DNA of 27,371 nucleotides from RGIG4708 sp045538875 (GTDB lineage Bacteria; Bacillota; Clostridia; UMGS1810). Numbering within the stretch: the first letter of the stretch is position 1; every line of letters begins with the position of its first letter. A model generated the notes under the pieces. The model was not told where the DNA came from, ran no database searches, and worked only from the letters and a program-made list of their open reading frames with translations. The DNA lies in NCBI GenBank assembly GCA_045538875.1, contig JAZQEG010000028.1, positions 1 to 27,371 on the forward strand, given 5' to 3'. Shown one piece after another: positions 16,615 to 23,761 of this stretch. The translations under genes and the position numbers were made by a program.

Positions 16615-16751
16615 TACATCCCCCTGTTCTGTTGTGTATCTATATTACTCTTAAGGTAAAAGTAATAGTTGCTTGTGCCGTGTGCTTCGGCAAGTTTTTG
16701 TCTTAGTTCCTCGACTTTTTTCTGTTTATCTGTCTTTTCTTTTTTATCCAT
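16614..16751 (-). CDS. 45-residue charged helical protein coupled to the recombinase
   Basis: ATG 16751 with GGAGG 6 bases upstream. The ATG overlaps the end of the preceding gene (ATGGATAA, 8 bp), and its own stop overlaps the recombinase start (TAATG). The sequence is a Lys/Glu-rich helix (MDKKEKTDKQKKVEELRQKL) followed by AEAHGTSNYYFYLKSN and a short tail. No family is recognised. Perfect ribosome site plus overlaps at both ends argue that it is a real gene; it could also serve to deliver ribosomes to the recombinase start. Confidence 0.7.
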   Translation of the reverse strand: MDKKEKTDKQKKVEELRQKLAEAHGTSNYYFYLKSNIDTQQNRGM

Positions 16752-17232
16752 TAAAATCCTCCGTTAATAACTCATATACATCTTCTGTTAAATTCTGCTT
16801 ATATTTATTTGCTAAATATATTGCTCTTTTTTTGTTCGCTTTTTCATACTCTAAATACATATAAATATCTTTAGGAACAATCGCACAATTATTAGGATTA
16901 AAAATTAGATTATCTCTACTTATAATACATTTTGTCAAAAGGGGGGAGTATACGCCCGTGCCAACATAATTGTTATTAAACCACTTATAAAATTTTTGAT
17001 AGTCAAGCCAACTATTACAGCATTCAAAAGACTTGCCCTTTCGTTTTCTTTTTATGATTTCACTAACATTGTTGTAGCACAGATGTATCATATTCTTCCA
17101 TAGCTGATATGAAGGGTGTTTCTTTTCTTCGTTTGTTAAAAAAACACTACTATATCCTATTCCTGAAATTTTGTGTTGTACCCTGTGTTGTATTGGAGTT
17201 CCTGTTTCCCATAAATCATATATAACTCCCAT
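16744..17232 (-). CDS. Phage-type HNH/AP2-like protein (paralogue 2)
   Basis: 162 residues from the ATG at 17232, which overlaps the previous stop as TGATG; a GTG at 17235 would add one residue. It starts MGVIYDLWETGTPIQHRVQ and shares the family core: SYQLWKNMIHLCYNNVSEII, FECCNSWLDYQKFYKWFNNN, and NLIFNPNNCAIVPKDIYMYL. Compared with paralogues 1 and 3 it lacks the C-terminal AP2-like unit and has a different N-terminus. It overlaps the 45-codon gene by 8 bp. DNA binding is inferred from the family pattern only. Confidence 0.6.
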   Translation of the reverse strand: MGVIYDLWETGTPIQHRVQHKISGIGYSSVFLTNEEKKHPSYQLWKNMIHLCYNNVSEIIKRKRKGKSFECCNSWLDYQKFYKWFNNNYVGTGVYSPLLTKCIISRDNLIFNPNNCAIVPKDIYMYLEYEKANKKRAIYLANKYKQNLTEDVYELLTEDFNG

Positions 17233-17855
17233 CACGGTCTTACCTCATATTTCATTAATGCTCTGTAAACGGAGCGGGGGACTTTATTCATATACTCTTT
17301 TGCAACGGCTCTTATATAATCTTCTTTGTCCTTTTTATACTGTTGAAATGCTTCGTCTGCTGTCTTAAATCCTGAATGTCGTATGGTTGTTGGCTTTCCA
17401 TTCTTTGTAATATAGCAAGTGCTGTAATATGTATCTGTTGTGTTTCTATATCCAACACCTCTCGGCAATCCATTTTGAGCCGTTCTTTTTGGTGTTATTA
17501 ACTGCAATAACCGTCTTGGTGCAAAAACACATTCATCAGGACAAAACTCTTCATTATCTTGATTGAGTAAATTTCTACATAAATCCATATATTCATTTCC
17601 AACACTGTAATAGTTTTCATTATACCAATCGTTGAAGTTGGCAAAATCAAGCCATTCTTCACATACAGAAATTTTTTTGTCCTTTCGTCTGTTTGTAAAC
17701 TTTTGATTATCTTCATATGCAAGTCTCAGCATATATGACCACACATGATACTCCTTTGAATTGCATATGTTTTTGTCTGAGCAAGTGTTATATGCAATGT
17801 TATATTTCTTATGCTTCTTTTCATTCAAGCCCCATAAACTTTCTTCTAACTGCAT
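17232..17855 (-). CDS. AP2-domain HNH-like DNA-binding protein (paralogue 3)
   Basis: 207 residues from the ATG at 17855, chosen because AAGGAG lies 9 bases upstream; a TTG at 17864 is less likely. The core is EYHVWSYMLRLAYEDNQKF, SVCEEWLDFANFNDWYNENY and FCPDECVFAPRRLLQLI. It is followed by the best-preserved AP2-like unit of the set: LPRGVGYRNTTDTYYSTCYI, then a KTADEAFQQYKKDKEDYIRA helix. AP2 units bind DNA and are common in phage homing-type proteins. The N-terminal 12 codons overlap the end of the 66-codon gene in another frame. Confidence 0.75.
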   Translation of the reverse strand: MQLEESLWGLNEKKHKKYNIAYNTCSDKNICNSKEYHVWSYMLRLAYEDNQKFTNRRKDKKISVCEEWLDFANFNDWYNENYYSVGNEYMDLCRNLLNQDNEEFCPDECVFAPRRLLQLITPKRTAQNGLPRGVGYRNTTDTYYSTCYITKNGKPTTIRHSGFKTADEAFQQYKKDKEDYIRAVAKEYMNKVPRSVYRALMKYEVRP

Positions 17856-18021
17856 CCGTATCAACTCCTTCTTGTAGTAATGCTAATTTTAAACCTTCAG
17901 TATCAATAAACTGTTCTTTTTGTTTTTTGCTATGAGTTTTTCCAAATGGAAGAAAATCATATTTTAATATATCAATGCCATAAGCATCCCAATTTACGCC
18001 TTTTTTAAATCTTACAGCCAT
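17821..18021 (-). CDS. 66-residue protein, first gene of the recombinase operon
   Basis: ATG 18021 after ACAAGGAGAAAGTT. The N-terminus (VRFKKGVNWDAYGIDILKYD) resembles that of paralogue 1 (GIDWNELGFTIYGD), so this may be a separate N-terminal module of the HNH/AP2-like family, or a gene cut short by fusion or recombination. The C-terminus (EGLKLALLQEGVDTDAVRRK) is charged and helical. It overlaps the next gene by 35 bp, consistent with translational coupling. No function assigned. Confidence 0.6.
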   Translation of the reverse strand: MAVRFKKGVNWDAYGIDILKYDFLPFGKTHSKKQKEQFIDTEGLKLALLQEGVDTDAVRRKFMGLE

Positions 18022-18054
18022 AACTTTCTCCTTGTCATAATTTGTTATATATAT

Positions 18055-18082
18055 ATTATCGGCATATCGCCGTTGTTTTCAA
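18055..18082 (-). promoter_or_regulatory. Possible promoter of the recombinase operon
   Basis: On the minus strand TTGAAA (18082-18077), 16 bases, GATAAT (18060-18055), about 35 bp before the first gene. It lies inside the last codons of the tape-measure frame, which suggests that frame has run into what was once intergenic DNA. Confidence 0.35.
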
Positions 18083-21000
18083 ATCCAAAAATTTTTGATA
18101 AAAAATATAATTACAAAGATGATATTTTGAAATTAAATGTTCCTCTTGACCCATAATTTTAGCTATTTCAATAGAATTTTGAATATATTCCTCCTGTTGT
18201 TCTATTTCTTTAGAACGGAGATTAATTCTATTTATAATAGCATCTGTAGGATCTTCATAATCTGGTTTATTCTGAGAAGATGAAGACGAACTTTTGCTTG
18301 TCTTAGGAGACCTAATTGTAATACCACCAATAGAATTAGCAGCACTTGTATATGCAGAAATAATAGCATCAGCTTGTGCATTAAAATCTTCTGCACTTAT
18401 ATCTGTCAGATTGCCTTCAGCACCCTTTTTTGCGGCTTGAGCAGCAATCGCAAATCCGGCTAATTTACCTGCGGCGGTCTCTGCTTTATTACCTGCTGTT
18501 TCTGTCGCATTACCAAGATTGGCAATAGCGGTTTTAGCAGTATTAGATAACTCATCTGTTTTGCCTGTAGCTAAATTCATAAGGTCAGTAGCCATAGCAT
18601 CTTGCAACTTTTGAATTGCATTAACTTTAGCGGCTTCCCCTTCAGCTAACAGGGCATCAGTGTTTATTCTTAATTTTCCTGACGAATAATCAAGATACTG
18701 TAACAAATCGTTATCAATAAGTTTCTGCATTGTTTCGGCAGAAATAGCACCCGTTGAGTTATATTCTTCTTGTGCTGATTTTAGCTCGTTATATTTATCT
18801 TGTAAGGTTGAAAGTGTTTTGACAACACCATCCAATGATAATGAGTTCGCTCTATTAACTTCTTTTTCTAAAGGAACGCTAAAATACTCAGCGAATTCCG
18901 GCACTTTAGAAAGGTAATTATTGATAGAGTCTGTTATCTCTTTTTCAGTTCCGATAAATTGTTTGCTTGCAATAGCCGTATCAATAAGCTCTTGCTTAAA
19001 TTTTTCAAACTCTTGTTCTGATTTTGGTAGTGAACTACCTTGTAAAGCAGTCAACATTGTCTGTTGAGCCAAGTTTTCATTCAAATCACTAATAGATGTT
19101 TTATAAGCATCTACTTTTTCTTTCATTTCGTTATATCTGCCGTAAATTGCCTGATATAATGAATTGTCCGTCAATTCTTCTGCTGTAAAAGCATTAGAAT
19201 CTCTTAATGCGTTTAATGCATCTTCAAGTCTTTGATAGTTTTCCAATATACCTTCGGCTGTGGTATCATCTCCAATTAAAACTAATGCACCACCACCTGA
19301 ACCATACGAACCACTATTTACAACACCGGCTTTTTCGAGTTCCTTAAACCCCTTTACTGCATCATCTCCTGTGGCGCTAATTATATTATTACCGCCCCAA
19401 AAACCATCTGCGCCTATGTCTAATAACTCGTCTTTAGCAGCGTTTACTCCTGCTATTAAATCAAGTTGAGAGTTCTTTAATGAATCAATACTTGCTTGTC
19501 TTATGGCATTTGATAATGAGCCGTATTTAGCAATAAGGTCATCTATACTTTCACCTTCAAGTCCAAGTTTCTCTAACAGTTCCGCTTGTGTAGAAATCAA
19601 ATCTTCCTTTGCACTCGCATCTGTTTTTACCGCTTCAGACAAGGCTATGTATTTAGTTGTTAAGTTTGTAATCTCGTCACCTAATGTATTAGCTTCGCTT
19701 GCAGCTTCTTTTGCTTTGTCACGCATTTCTTCCATCTTTTGATTGTGATTAGAAATAGCAGATGAAATTCCACTTATAACCAAGCTAATAGCCATTAAAG
19801 CAATACCAATAGGATTGCTAAGAAATACGCTTTTTATTGTTGCACCCAAGCCCATCATAGCTGATTTTAAACTAAATGTGGATGCCGTACTTGCAGTGTT
19901 AGCAGCGGTCTGTGCATTTGTCGCTTGTGTAAGCCCCATTTCAGCTAATTTTTGTATAGCCATTTCTTTTGTGAGACCTTGCATTTGAAGAATTCTGATT
20001 CGGTCTTGTTGTGTTAAAGACTGACTTGAAAGAACATTTTTCAACTGTGCAGTGGTTAGAGTATTTGTTGCTATTGCAATACTTTTTAAAGTATTATACC
20101 TTGTTGCTAAATTTCCATTAGGAATATTATTAGCTAACTGTAGTGCTTTTCCATATTGTTCCACTTGTTTTGTTGCCGTAAGAAAAGCCATAGTACCATT
20201 TGTTAAAAATGTACCTATTTTTAATGCTAAAAACCCTCTTACAGCACCTTCAACAATACCCCATTGATTGGCAAAATCCAAAACAGCAGAACCTAAATTA
20301 GCAATATCACGAACTGTATTTCCGTTCAATATGCTTTGATACATTTCAGTTAGGCTATTCGAGAATCGTTGAGTTGCAGCATCGGCACTTTGCATCCACT
20401 TTTCGTATTCGATAGTGGCACTACCGGCTGAGTTAACAGCATCTTTATATGCCTTATCTGATTCTTGAAGTCCTGATAATAAAGCTCTACCTGCGGCGGC
20501 TCTATTTTTACCAAATAACTTTTCAAGAACTAAGGCGGCACTTGTGTCTTCAAGAGAATCTATAACCTGAGATATTTCATACAGTTGGTCATAATACGAT
20601 TTGAAAGTATTGTCATCTTTCATTATGTCTACGCCTGTAAGTGCTTTCAACTCATCTCTTAACTTACTTGTAGCACCGGCAAGCTCATCAACTTCTTCAC
20701 CCATTTCGGACAACTCTTTGATAGCATCATCATCACCTTCTGATGCTCTTAAACGCAATGAACCAATCTTTGCAGTATTACCCAAATATGATGGATCGTT
20801 ATAGTATTTATTGGCTGTTGCAAACATTGTAGCGGCTTGCTCAATACTTGTATCTGCTTCTGTCAATGTACCGGCACTTAATCTAATGGCTTCAGCCAAC
20901 CCTTCAGCATCAATACTGTACTTGTTACTCATATTGTTTATAAGGTCAGCATAGGCTTCAATCTTTTTGCTCATTTGATTATCCGTAAATCCGCCGATTT

Positions 21001-21955
21001 CATCAAATGAAGCAATAGACGTTTTAATTGAGCCGATGGCAGTATCAATATCTATGTCACCGACATTCGCTAACTTCGTAGCCCATTCTCCACCAAGTTC
21101 TGCATCCGACAGAGACCAGCCTAATTTCTTGAATTCGGTAATTGCGTAAATAAGCGAATCCACCTTAACATTCAATTCGTTTGCCTTGTTTAATGCTTTG
21201 TCAAAATACTTATACAAAGAATCTCTGCTCTCAATTTCAGCAGTAACTTTTTGTAAATCGACCAACCTATCATCAAGGGTTTTCGCTTCTGTCCATGCAT
21301 TGCGGAGTTGATTGGTTACAGCATAAATAAAACTTGCTCCACTAAAATATTGAGCAAAATGACTTATCGATGATTTAAATTTATCCGTCCATGTCATTCC
21401 AGCTTTATTTGTAGCTAACAACTCTGCTCTGAATGCAGATAATTGACCTCGCAATTCCTTTAATTCGGTCTTGCTCTTTGCTATGCCTGCCGAATCAACT
21501 AACTGATTGTACTTCGCCGTCATTTCCTTGCTTGTAAATAATTTACTATTATCCTTCGCAAATACCTTTAACTGATTTTGAAATTTCTTTTTGTCTAAAT
21601 CAAAATTGTAAACAATTTTATTGGAATTTGCTTGTTTCCGCACTTGCTTGACAGCATTTTGCATAGCCTTTTGGTTTACTTTTGGTGTTATACTAAAATC
21701 ACCATTAACACCTTTTAACTGATTCTTAATCTGCTTTCGAGTTTTTGGCATATCCAAACTACCCGTCAACTTTACTTGCATATCACCTAAAGACTTTGCA
21801 TCAGTTTTAATTTGTTTTTTACTTTTTCCTTTTTGCAAACTTGCAATAAGCTTCACATAAATATCACCAAAGGACTTTATATCTTGTTTGATTTGCTTTA
21901 CGCTTCGTGCTTTTTCAAGCTCTGCAAGTAATCTAATAACAAAGTTTTCTCGCAT
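18056..21955 (-). CDS. Phage tail tape-measure protein, probably C-terminally truncated
   Basis: 1299 residues; ATG 21955 after a perfect AAGGAGG. Tape-measure proteins set tail length and help DNA cross the membrane. Seen: three tandem 27-residue N-terminal repeats (KQIK at 20, 47 and 74); long helical stretches with AKTLDDRLVDLQKVTAEIES and LAEAIRLSAGTLTEADTSIE, typical of the TP901-type core; a hydrophobic segment near residues 710-735 (NPIGIALMAISLVISGISSA); coiled coil around EEMRDKAKEAASEANTLGDE; and a Ser-rich hinge before DYEDPTDAIINRINLRSKEI. After IEIAKIMGQEEHL the sequence changes character (KYHLCNYIFYQKFLDL) and stops inside an apparent promoter. Related tape measures appear to continue with IEIAELENDYKKQ, so the C-terminus has probably been lost by recombination. 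No other tail genes are in view. Confidence 0.88.
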   Translation of the reverse strand: MRENFVIRLLAELEKARSVKQIKQDIKSFGDIYVKLIASLQKGKSKKQIKTDAKSLGDMQVKLTGSLDMPKTRKQIKNQLKGVNGDFSITPKVNQKAMQNAVKQVRKQANSNKIVYNFDLDKKKFQNQLKVFAKDNSKLFTSKEMTAKYNQLVDSAGIAKSKTELKELRGQLSAFRAELLATNKAGMTWTDKFKSSISHFAQYFSGASFIYAVTNQLRNAWTEAKTLDDRLVDLQKVTAEIESRDSLYKYFDKALNKANELNVKVDSLIYAITEFKKLGWSLSDAELGGEWATKLANVGDIDIDTAIGSIKTSIASFDEIGGFTDNQMSKKIEAYADLINNMSNKYSIDAEGLAEAIRLSAGTLTEADTSIEQAATMFATANKYYNDPSYLGNTAKIGSLRLRASEGDDDAIKELSEMGEEVDELAGATSKLRDELKALTGVDIMKDDNTFKSYYDQLYEISQVIDSLEDTSAALVLEKLFGKNRAAAGRALLSGLQESDKAYKDAVNSAGSATIEYEKWMQSADAATQRFSNSLTEMYQSILNGNTVRDIANLGSAVLDFANQWGIVEGAVRGFLALKIGTFLTNGTMAFLTATKQVEQYGKALQLANNIPNGNLATRYNTLKSIAIATNTLTTAQLKNVLSSQSLTQQDRIRILQMQGLTKEMAIQKLAEMGLTQATNAQTAANTASTASTFSLKSAMMGLGATIKSVFLSNPIGIALMAISLVISGISSAISNHNQKMEEMRDKAKEAASEANTLGDEITNLTTKYIALSEAVKTDASAKEDLISTQAELLEKLGLEGESIDDLIAKYGSLSNAIRQASIDSLKNSQLDLIAGVNAAKDELLDIGADGFWGGNNIISATGDDAVKGFKELEKAGVVNSGSYGSGGGALVLIGDDTTAEGILENYQRLEDALNALRDSNAFTAEELTDNSLYQAIYGRYNEMKEKVDAYKTSISDLNENLAQQTMLTALQGSSLPKSEQEFEKFKQELIDTAIASKQFIGTEKEITDSINNYLSKVPEFAEYFSVPLEKEVNRANSLSLDGVVKTLSTLQDKYNELKSAQEEYNSTGAISAETMQKLIDNDLLQYLDYSSGKLRINTDALLAEGEAAKVNAIQKLQDAMATDLMNLATGKTDELSNTAKTAIANLGNATETAGNKAETAAGKLAGFAIAAQAAKKGAEGNLTDISAEDFNAQADAIISAYTSAANSIGGITIRSPKTSKSSSSSSQNKPDYEDPTDAIINRINLRSKEIEQQEEYIQNSIEIAKIMGQEEHLISKYHLCNYIFYQKFLDLKTTAICR

Positions 21956-22003
21956 AAAAACCTCCTTTTCTTAACAGTCTTTTTTCTGTTTGTTGCTGAA
22001 TGC

Positions 22004-22183
22004 TCATGTCTCATATTTCGTCAAGAAATCAAGAACTTTTTTATCTATCTTGTTAGCCATAAGTAAGTCGCCGTGAAGATAATAGCTCATTATTGATGGC
22101 GTAATGCCAAGTTGTTTTGCAACAAAAGACTTTTTTAAACCGTTTTCAGAAATAACTTTTGATAGTTTTTCTCTTATTTCCAT
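22004..22183 (-). CDS. Small Cro/XRE-type helix-turn-helix regulator
   Basis: 59 residues from ATG 22183, preceded by AAAGGAGAAGTAA. The sequence MEIREKLSKVISENGLKKSF, VAKQLGITPSIMSYYLHGDL, ending DKKVLDFLTKYET, is a minimal HTH: helix 2 VAKQLG, turn, recognition helix PSIMSYYLHG. Such single-domain proteins act as phage repressors or Cro-like switches. It lies 48 bp upstream of the tape-measure gene and 31 bp after a strong terminator, so it probably shares a transcript with the tape-measure gene. Confidence 0.75.
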   Translation of the reverse strand: MEIREKLSKVISENGLKKSFVAKQLGITPSIMSYYLHGDLLMANKIDKKVLDFLTKYET

Positions 22184-22214
22184 TTACTTCTCCTTTCTTG
22201 AAAATTTTTGCATT

Positions 22215-22248
22215 AAAAAAAAGGTAGGCTCACAGTAGAACCTACCCT
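22215..22248 (-). terminator. Strong rho-independent terminator ahead of the XRE gene
   Basis: Stem GGTAGG (22223-22228) / CCTACC (22241-22246), extended by two more pairs around a mismatch. On the minus strand eight T residues follow (A-run 22215-22222). It would stop transcripts from the RNA polymerase operon just before the XRE/tape-measure genes. Confidence 0.85.
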
Positions 22249-22274
22249 TTCATAAAACAGACAACGCCCTTAAC

Positions 22275-22423
22275 ACACCCGATTACGAAGACCCAACCGA
22301 TGCGATTATTGACAGAATTAACCTTCGTTCCAAAGAAATTGAACAACAAGAACAATCAATCTAAAATTAATTCAAATTGCTGAACTCGAAAATGACTATA
22401 AAAAGCAAACTTCATTGACAAAT
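22275..22423 (+). pseudogene. Relic of a second tape-measure gene, in opposite orientation
   Basis: On the plus strand the frame reads (T)PDYEDPTDAIIDRINLRSKE then IEQQEQSI-stop. 24 of 26 residues match the tape-measure C-terminal region at about 18,190-18,270 (minus strand), but at DNA level only about 62 of 78 bases agree, nearly all changes being in third codon positions. After a CAA-to-TAA change and a one-base loss the homology resumes as IQIAELENDYKKQTSLTN and then ends. So this is a decayed piece of a related but diverged tape-measure gene, not a fresh duplication. Confidence 0.8.
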
Positions 22424-22444
22424 TTTTTAGGGTTTGTCTGTGTT

Positions 22445-22529
22445 GTTGTATATACAACTCCCACAATATATACAACGATGTTTTAATAGTACGAATATTA
22501 AAACGACGATTGGAAACTTATTTGTTTCC
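22445..22529. repeat. Cluster of three hairpins downstream of the polymerase operon
   Basis: Three neighbouring inverted repeats: GTTGTATATA (22445-22454) / TATATACAAC (22467-22476), the left arm also being part of the perfect palindrome GTTGTATATACAAC; GTTTTAATA (22480-22488) / TATTAAAAC (22496-22504); GGAAAC (22512-22517) / GTTTCC (22524-22529). None has a T-run on either side that would make it an ordinary terminator. The rest of the 22,184-22,639 gap holds the terminator and tape-measure relic described separately; 22,530-22,639 is AT-rich with nothing recognised. Confidence 0.6.
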
Positions 22530-22639
22530 ATTAATAGTTTGTGATAAATGGTATCGAAAAGTCTTGATATTTGTGCACTTATAACAGTTCAACTTGCGAA
22601 ATTTTATCACTTTCTAACAAAAATATAATCATTTTTAAA

Positions 22640-23761
22640 TTATCTTCTATTGCACTTTTCACAATTGCCCATGCCGTTACCCATCTGCTTAGCATAAAAC
22701 ATTTTGCCACACTTTGAGCATTTTTTGACGGCTCGATATGTAACATAAACTCTTTTAGGTCTTTCGGGATTTACAATGTCGATTTTTCCTTTTTTGCTAT
22801 CCTGAATATATACACAGACATTATCATCCGCTTTATATCTTCTGTTAGAATCACAAGTAAAGTTTTTATCTTTCTCAGGCACATATACTCTTACGGTCTT
22901 ATAGTGATTATCATACTCAGTCACTATCCCTTGCCACAAATCTTTCTGCTTTGGCTCCTCTAAAATTTCAAACTCTTTAAAGGCTGCCACAAAAATCTGT
23001 TCCCAAATATACTTAAAGTCAGATATTTCAAGGGCAATAGTTTCTTCGGATGAATCCGTAATACAAAAGTTTACTTTGTAAAACATTTCAGGCATAACAT
23101 TTTTGGTCTCTCTCGGTGTGTAAACTTCAGGAAGAATAACTGATACATAGCCATCTTCTCTTAATTTTTTAAAGTCGGCAAGCATAGCGGATGAATCGTT
23201 TCTCTTGCTATCAGTTGCTTCTACAAAAGAGTTGGAGTTAGATAACTTCTCTATGTTTAATGGTGCGTAAGGATATAATCTGTTGCTATAATATTTGTTG
23301 TGATATGCTTTCTGCCATGCCAACATTAAACAAATCAACCTTACAACTCGTCTACCATCTTTATTGTTTGTCCTATACTTACGGCTGATTTCACGGATAG
23401 TCTCAATCTCGCTATCATAAATTATTATCGGCTTGTCATTAAAAAACACCTTGCAGTTATAATCTTGTTTGTCGCTTTCTAAAAAAGCCGTTATATAGGT
23501 AATATCCTTCTCAATGTTATCAAATATTGTTTTAACTTCTTTATCTTGCGTGTCTTCAATGCCTTTATGTTTGCATATGCAATTTGTCACAAAGTCACTC
23601 TTATAAAACACCGCTGATACATCATCAATATTCCAATCAGGTTTTCCTATTTCATTTATAATATCTTGCTTTACTAAATACTCAAAGCCGGAACGAGAGG
23701 AGGGAGTTTTATCACTATTTCTTTTATCAGTAAAGTACAACAACTCTTTTTTCTTAGCCAT
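22640..23761 (-). CDS. Zinc-ribbon protein coupled to the phage RNA polymerase
   Basis: 373 residues. The ATG at 23761 overlaps the end of the polymerase gene (ATGGCTAA, 8 bp) and has GGAAGGAG 7 bases upstream. The C-terminus is a clear zinc ribbon: Cys348-x2-Cys351 ... Cys367-x2-Cys370. Before it lies a small beta-rich, OB/KOW-like segment (LWQGIVTEYDNHYKTVRVYV, YKADDNVCVYIQDSKKGKID). The middle (RRVVRLICLMLAWQKAYHNK, SSAMLADFKKLREDGYVSVI) has the look of a winged-helix DNA-binding unit, though this is uncertain. I do not know a named family. Coupling to the polymerase, and zinc-ribbon/OB-like parts like those of transcription factors, suggest an accessory initiation or elongation factor; this is inference. 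Confidence 0.7.
   Translation of the reverse strand: MAKKKELLYFTDKRNSDKTPSSRSGFEYLVKQDIINEIGKPDWNIDDVSAVFYKSDFVTNCICKHKGIEDTQDKEVKTIFDNIEKDITYITAFLESDKQDYNCKVFFNDKPIIIYDSEIETIREISRKYRTNNKDGRRVVRLICLMLAWQKAYHNKYYSNRLYPYAPLNIEKLSNSNSFVEATDSKRNDSSAMLADFKKLREDGYVSVILPEVYTPRETKNVMPEMFYKVNFCITDSSEETIALEISDFKYIWEQIFVAAFKEFEILEEPKQKDLWQGIVTEYDNHYKTVRVYVPEKDKNFTCDSNRRYKADDNVCVYIQDSKKGKIDIVNPERPKRVYVTYRAVKKCSKCGKMFYAKQMGNGMGNCEKCNRR

Noticed and set aside
18180..22360. Recently duplicated inverted repeats around the tape-measure gene
   Set aside because: Protein identity is high but DNA identity is only about 79%, with changes mostly at third positions; the copies are old homologues, so frequent present-day homologous inversion through them is unlikely.
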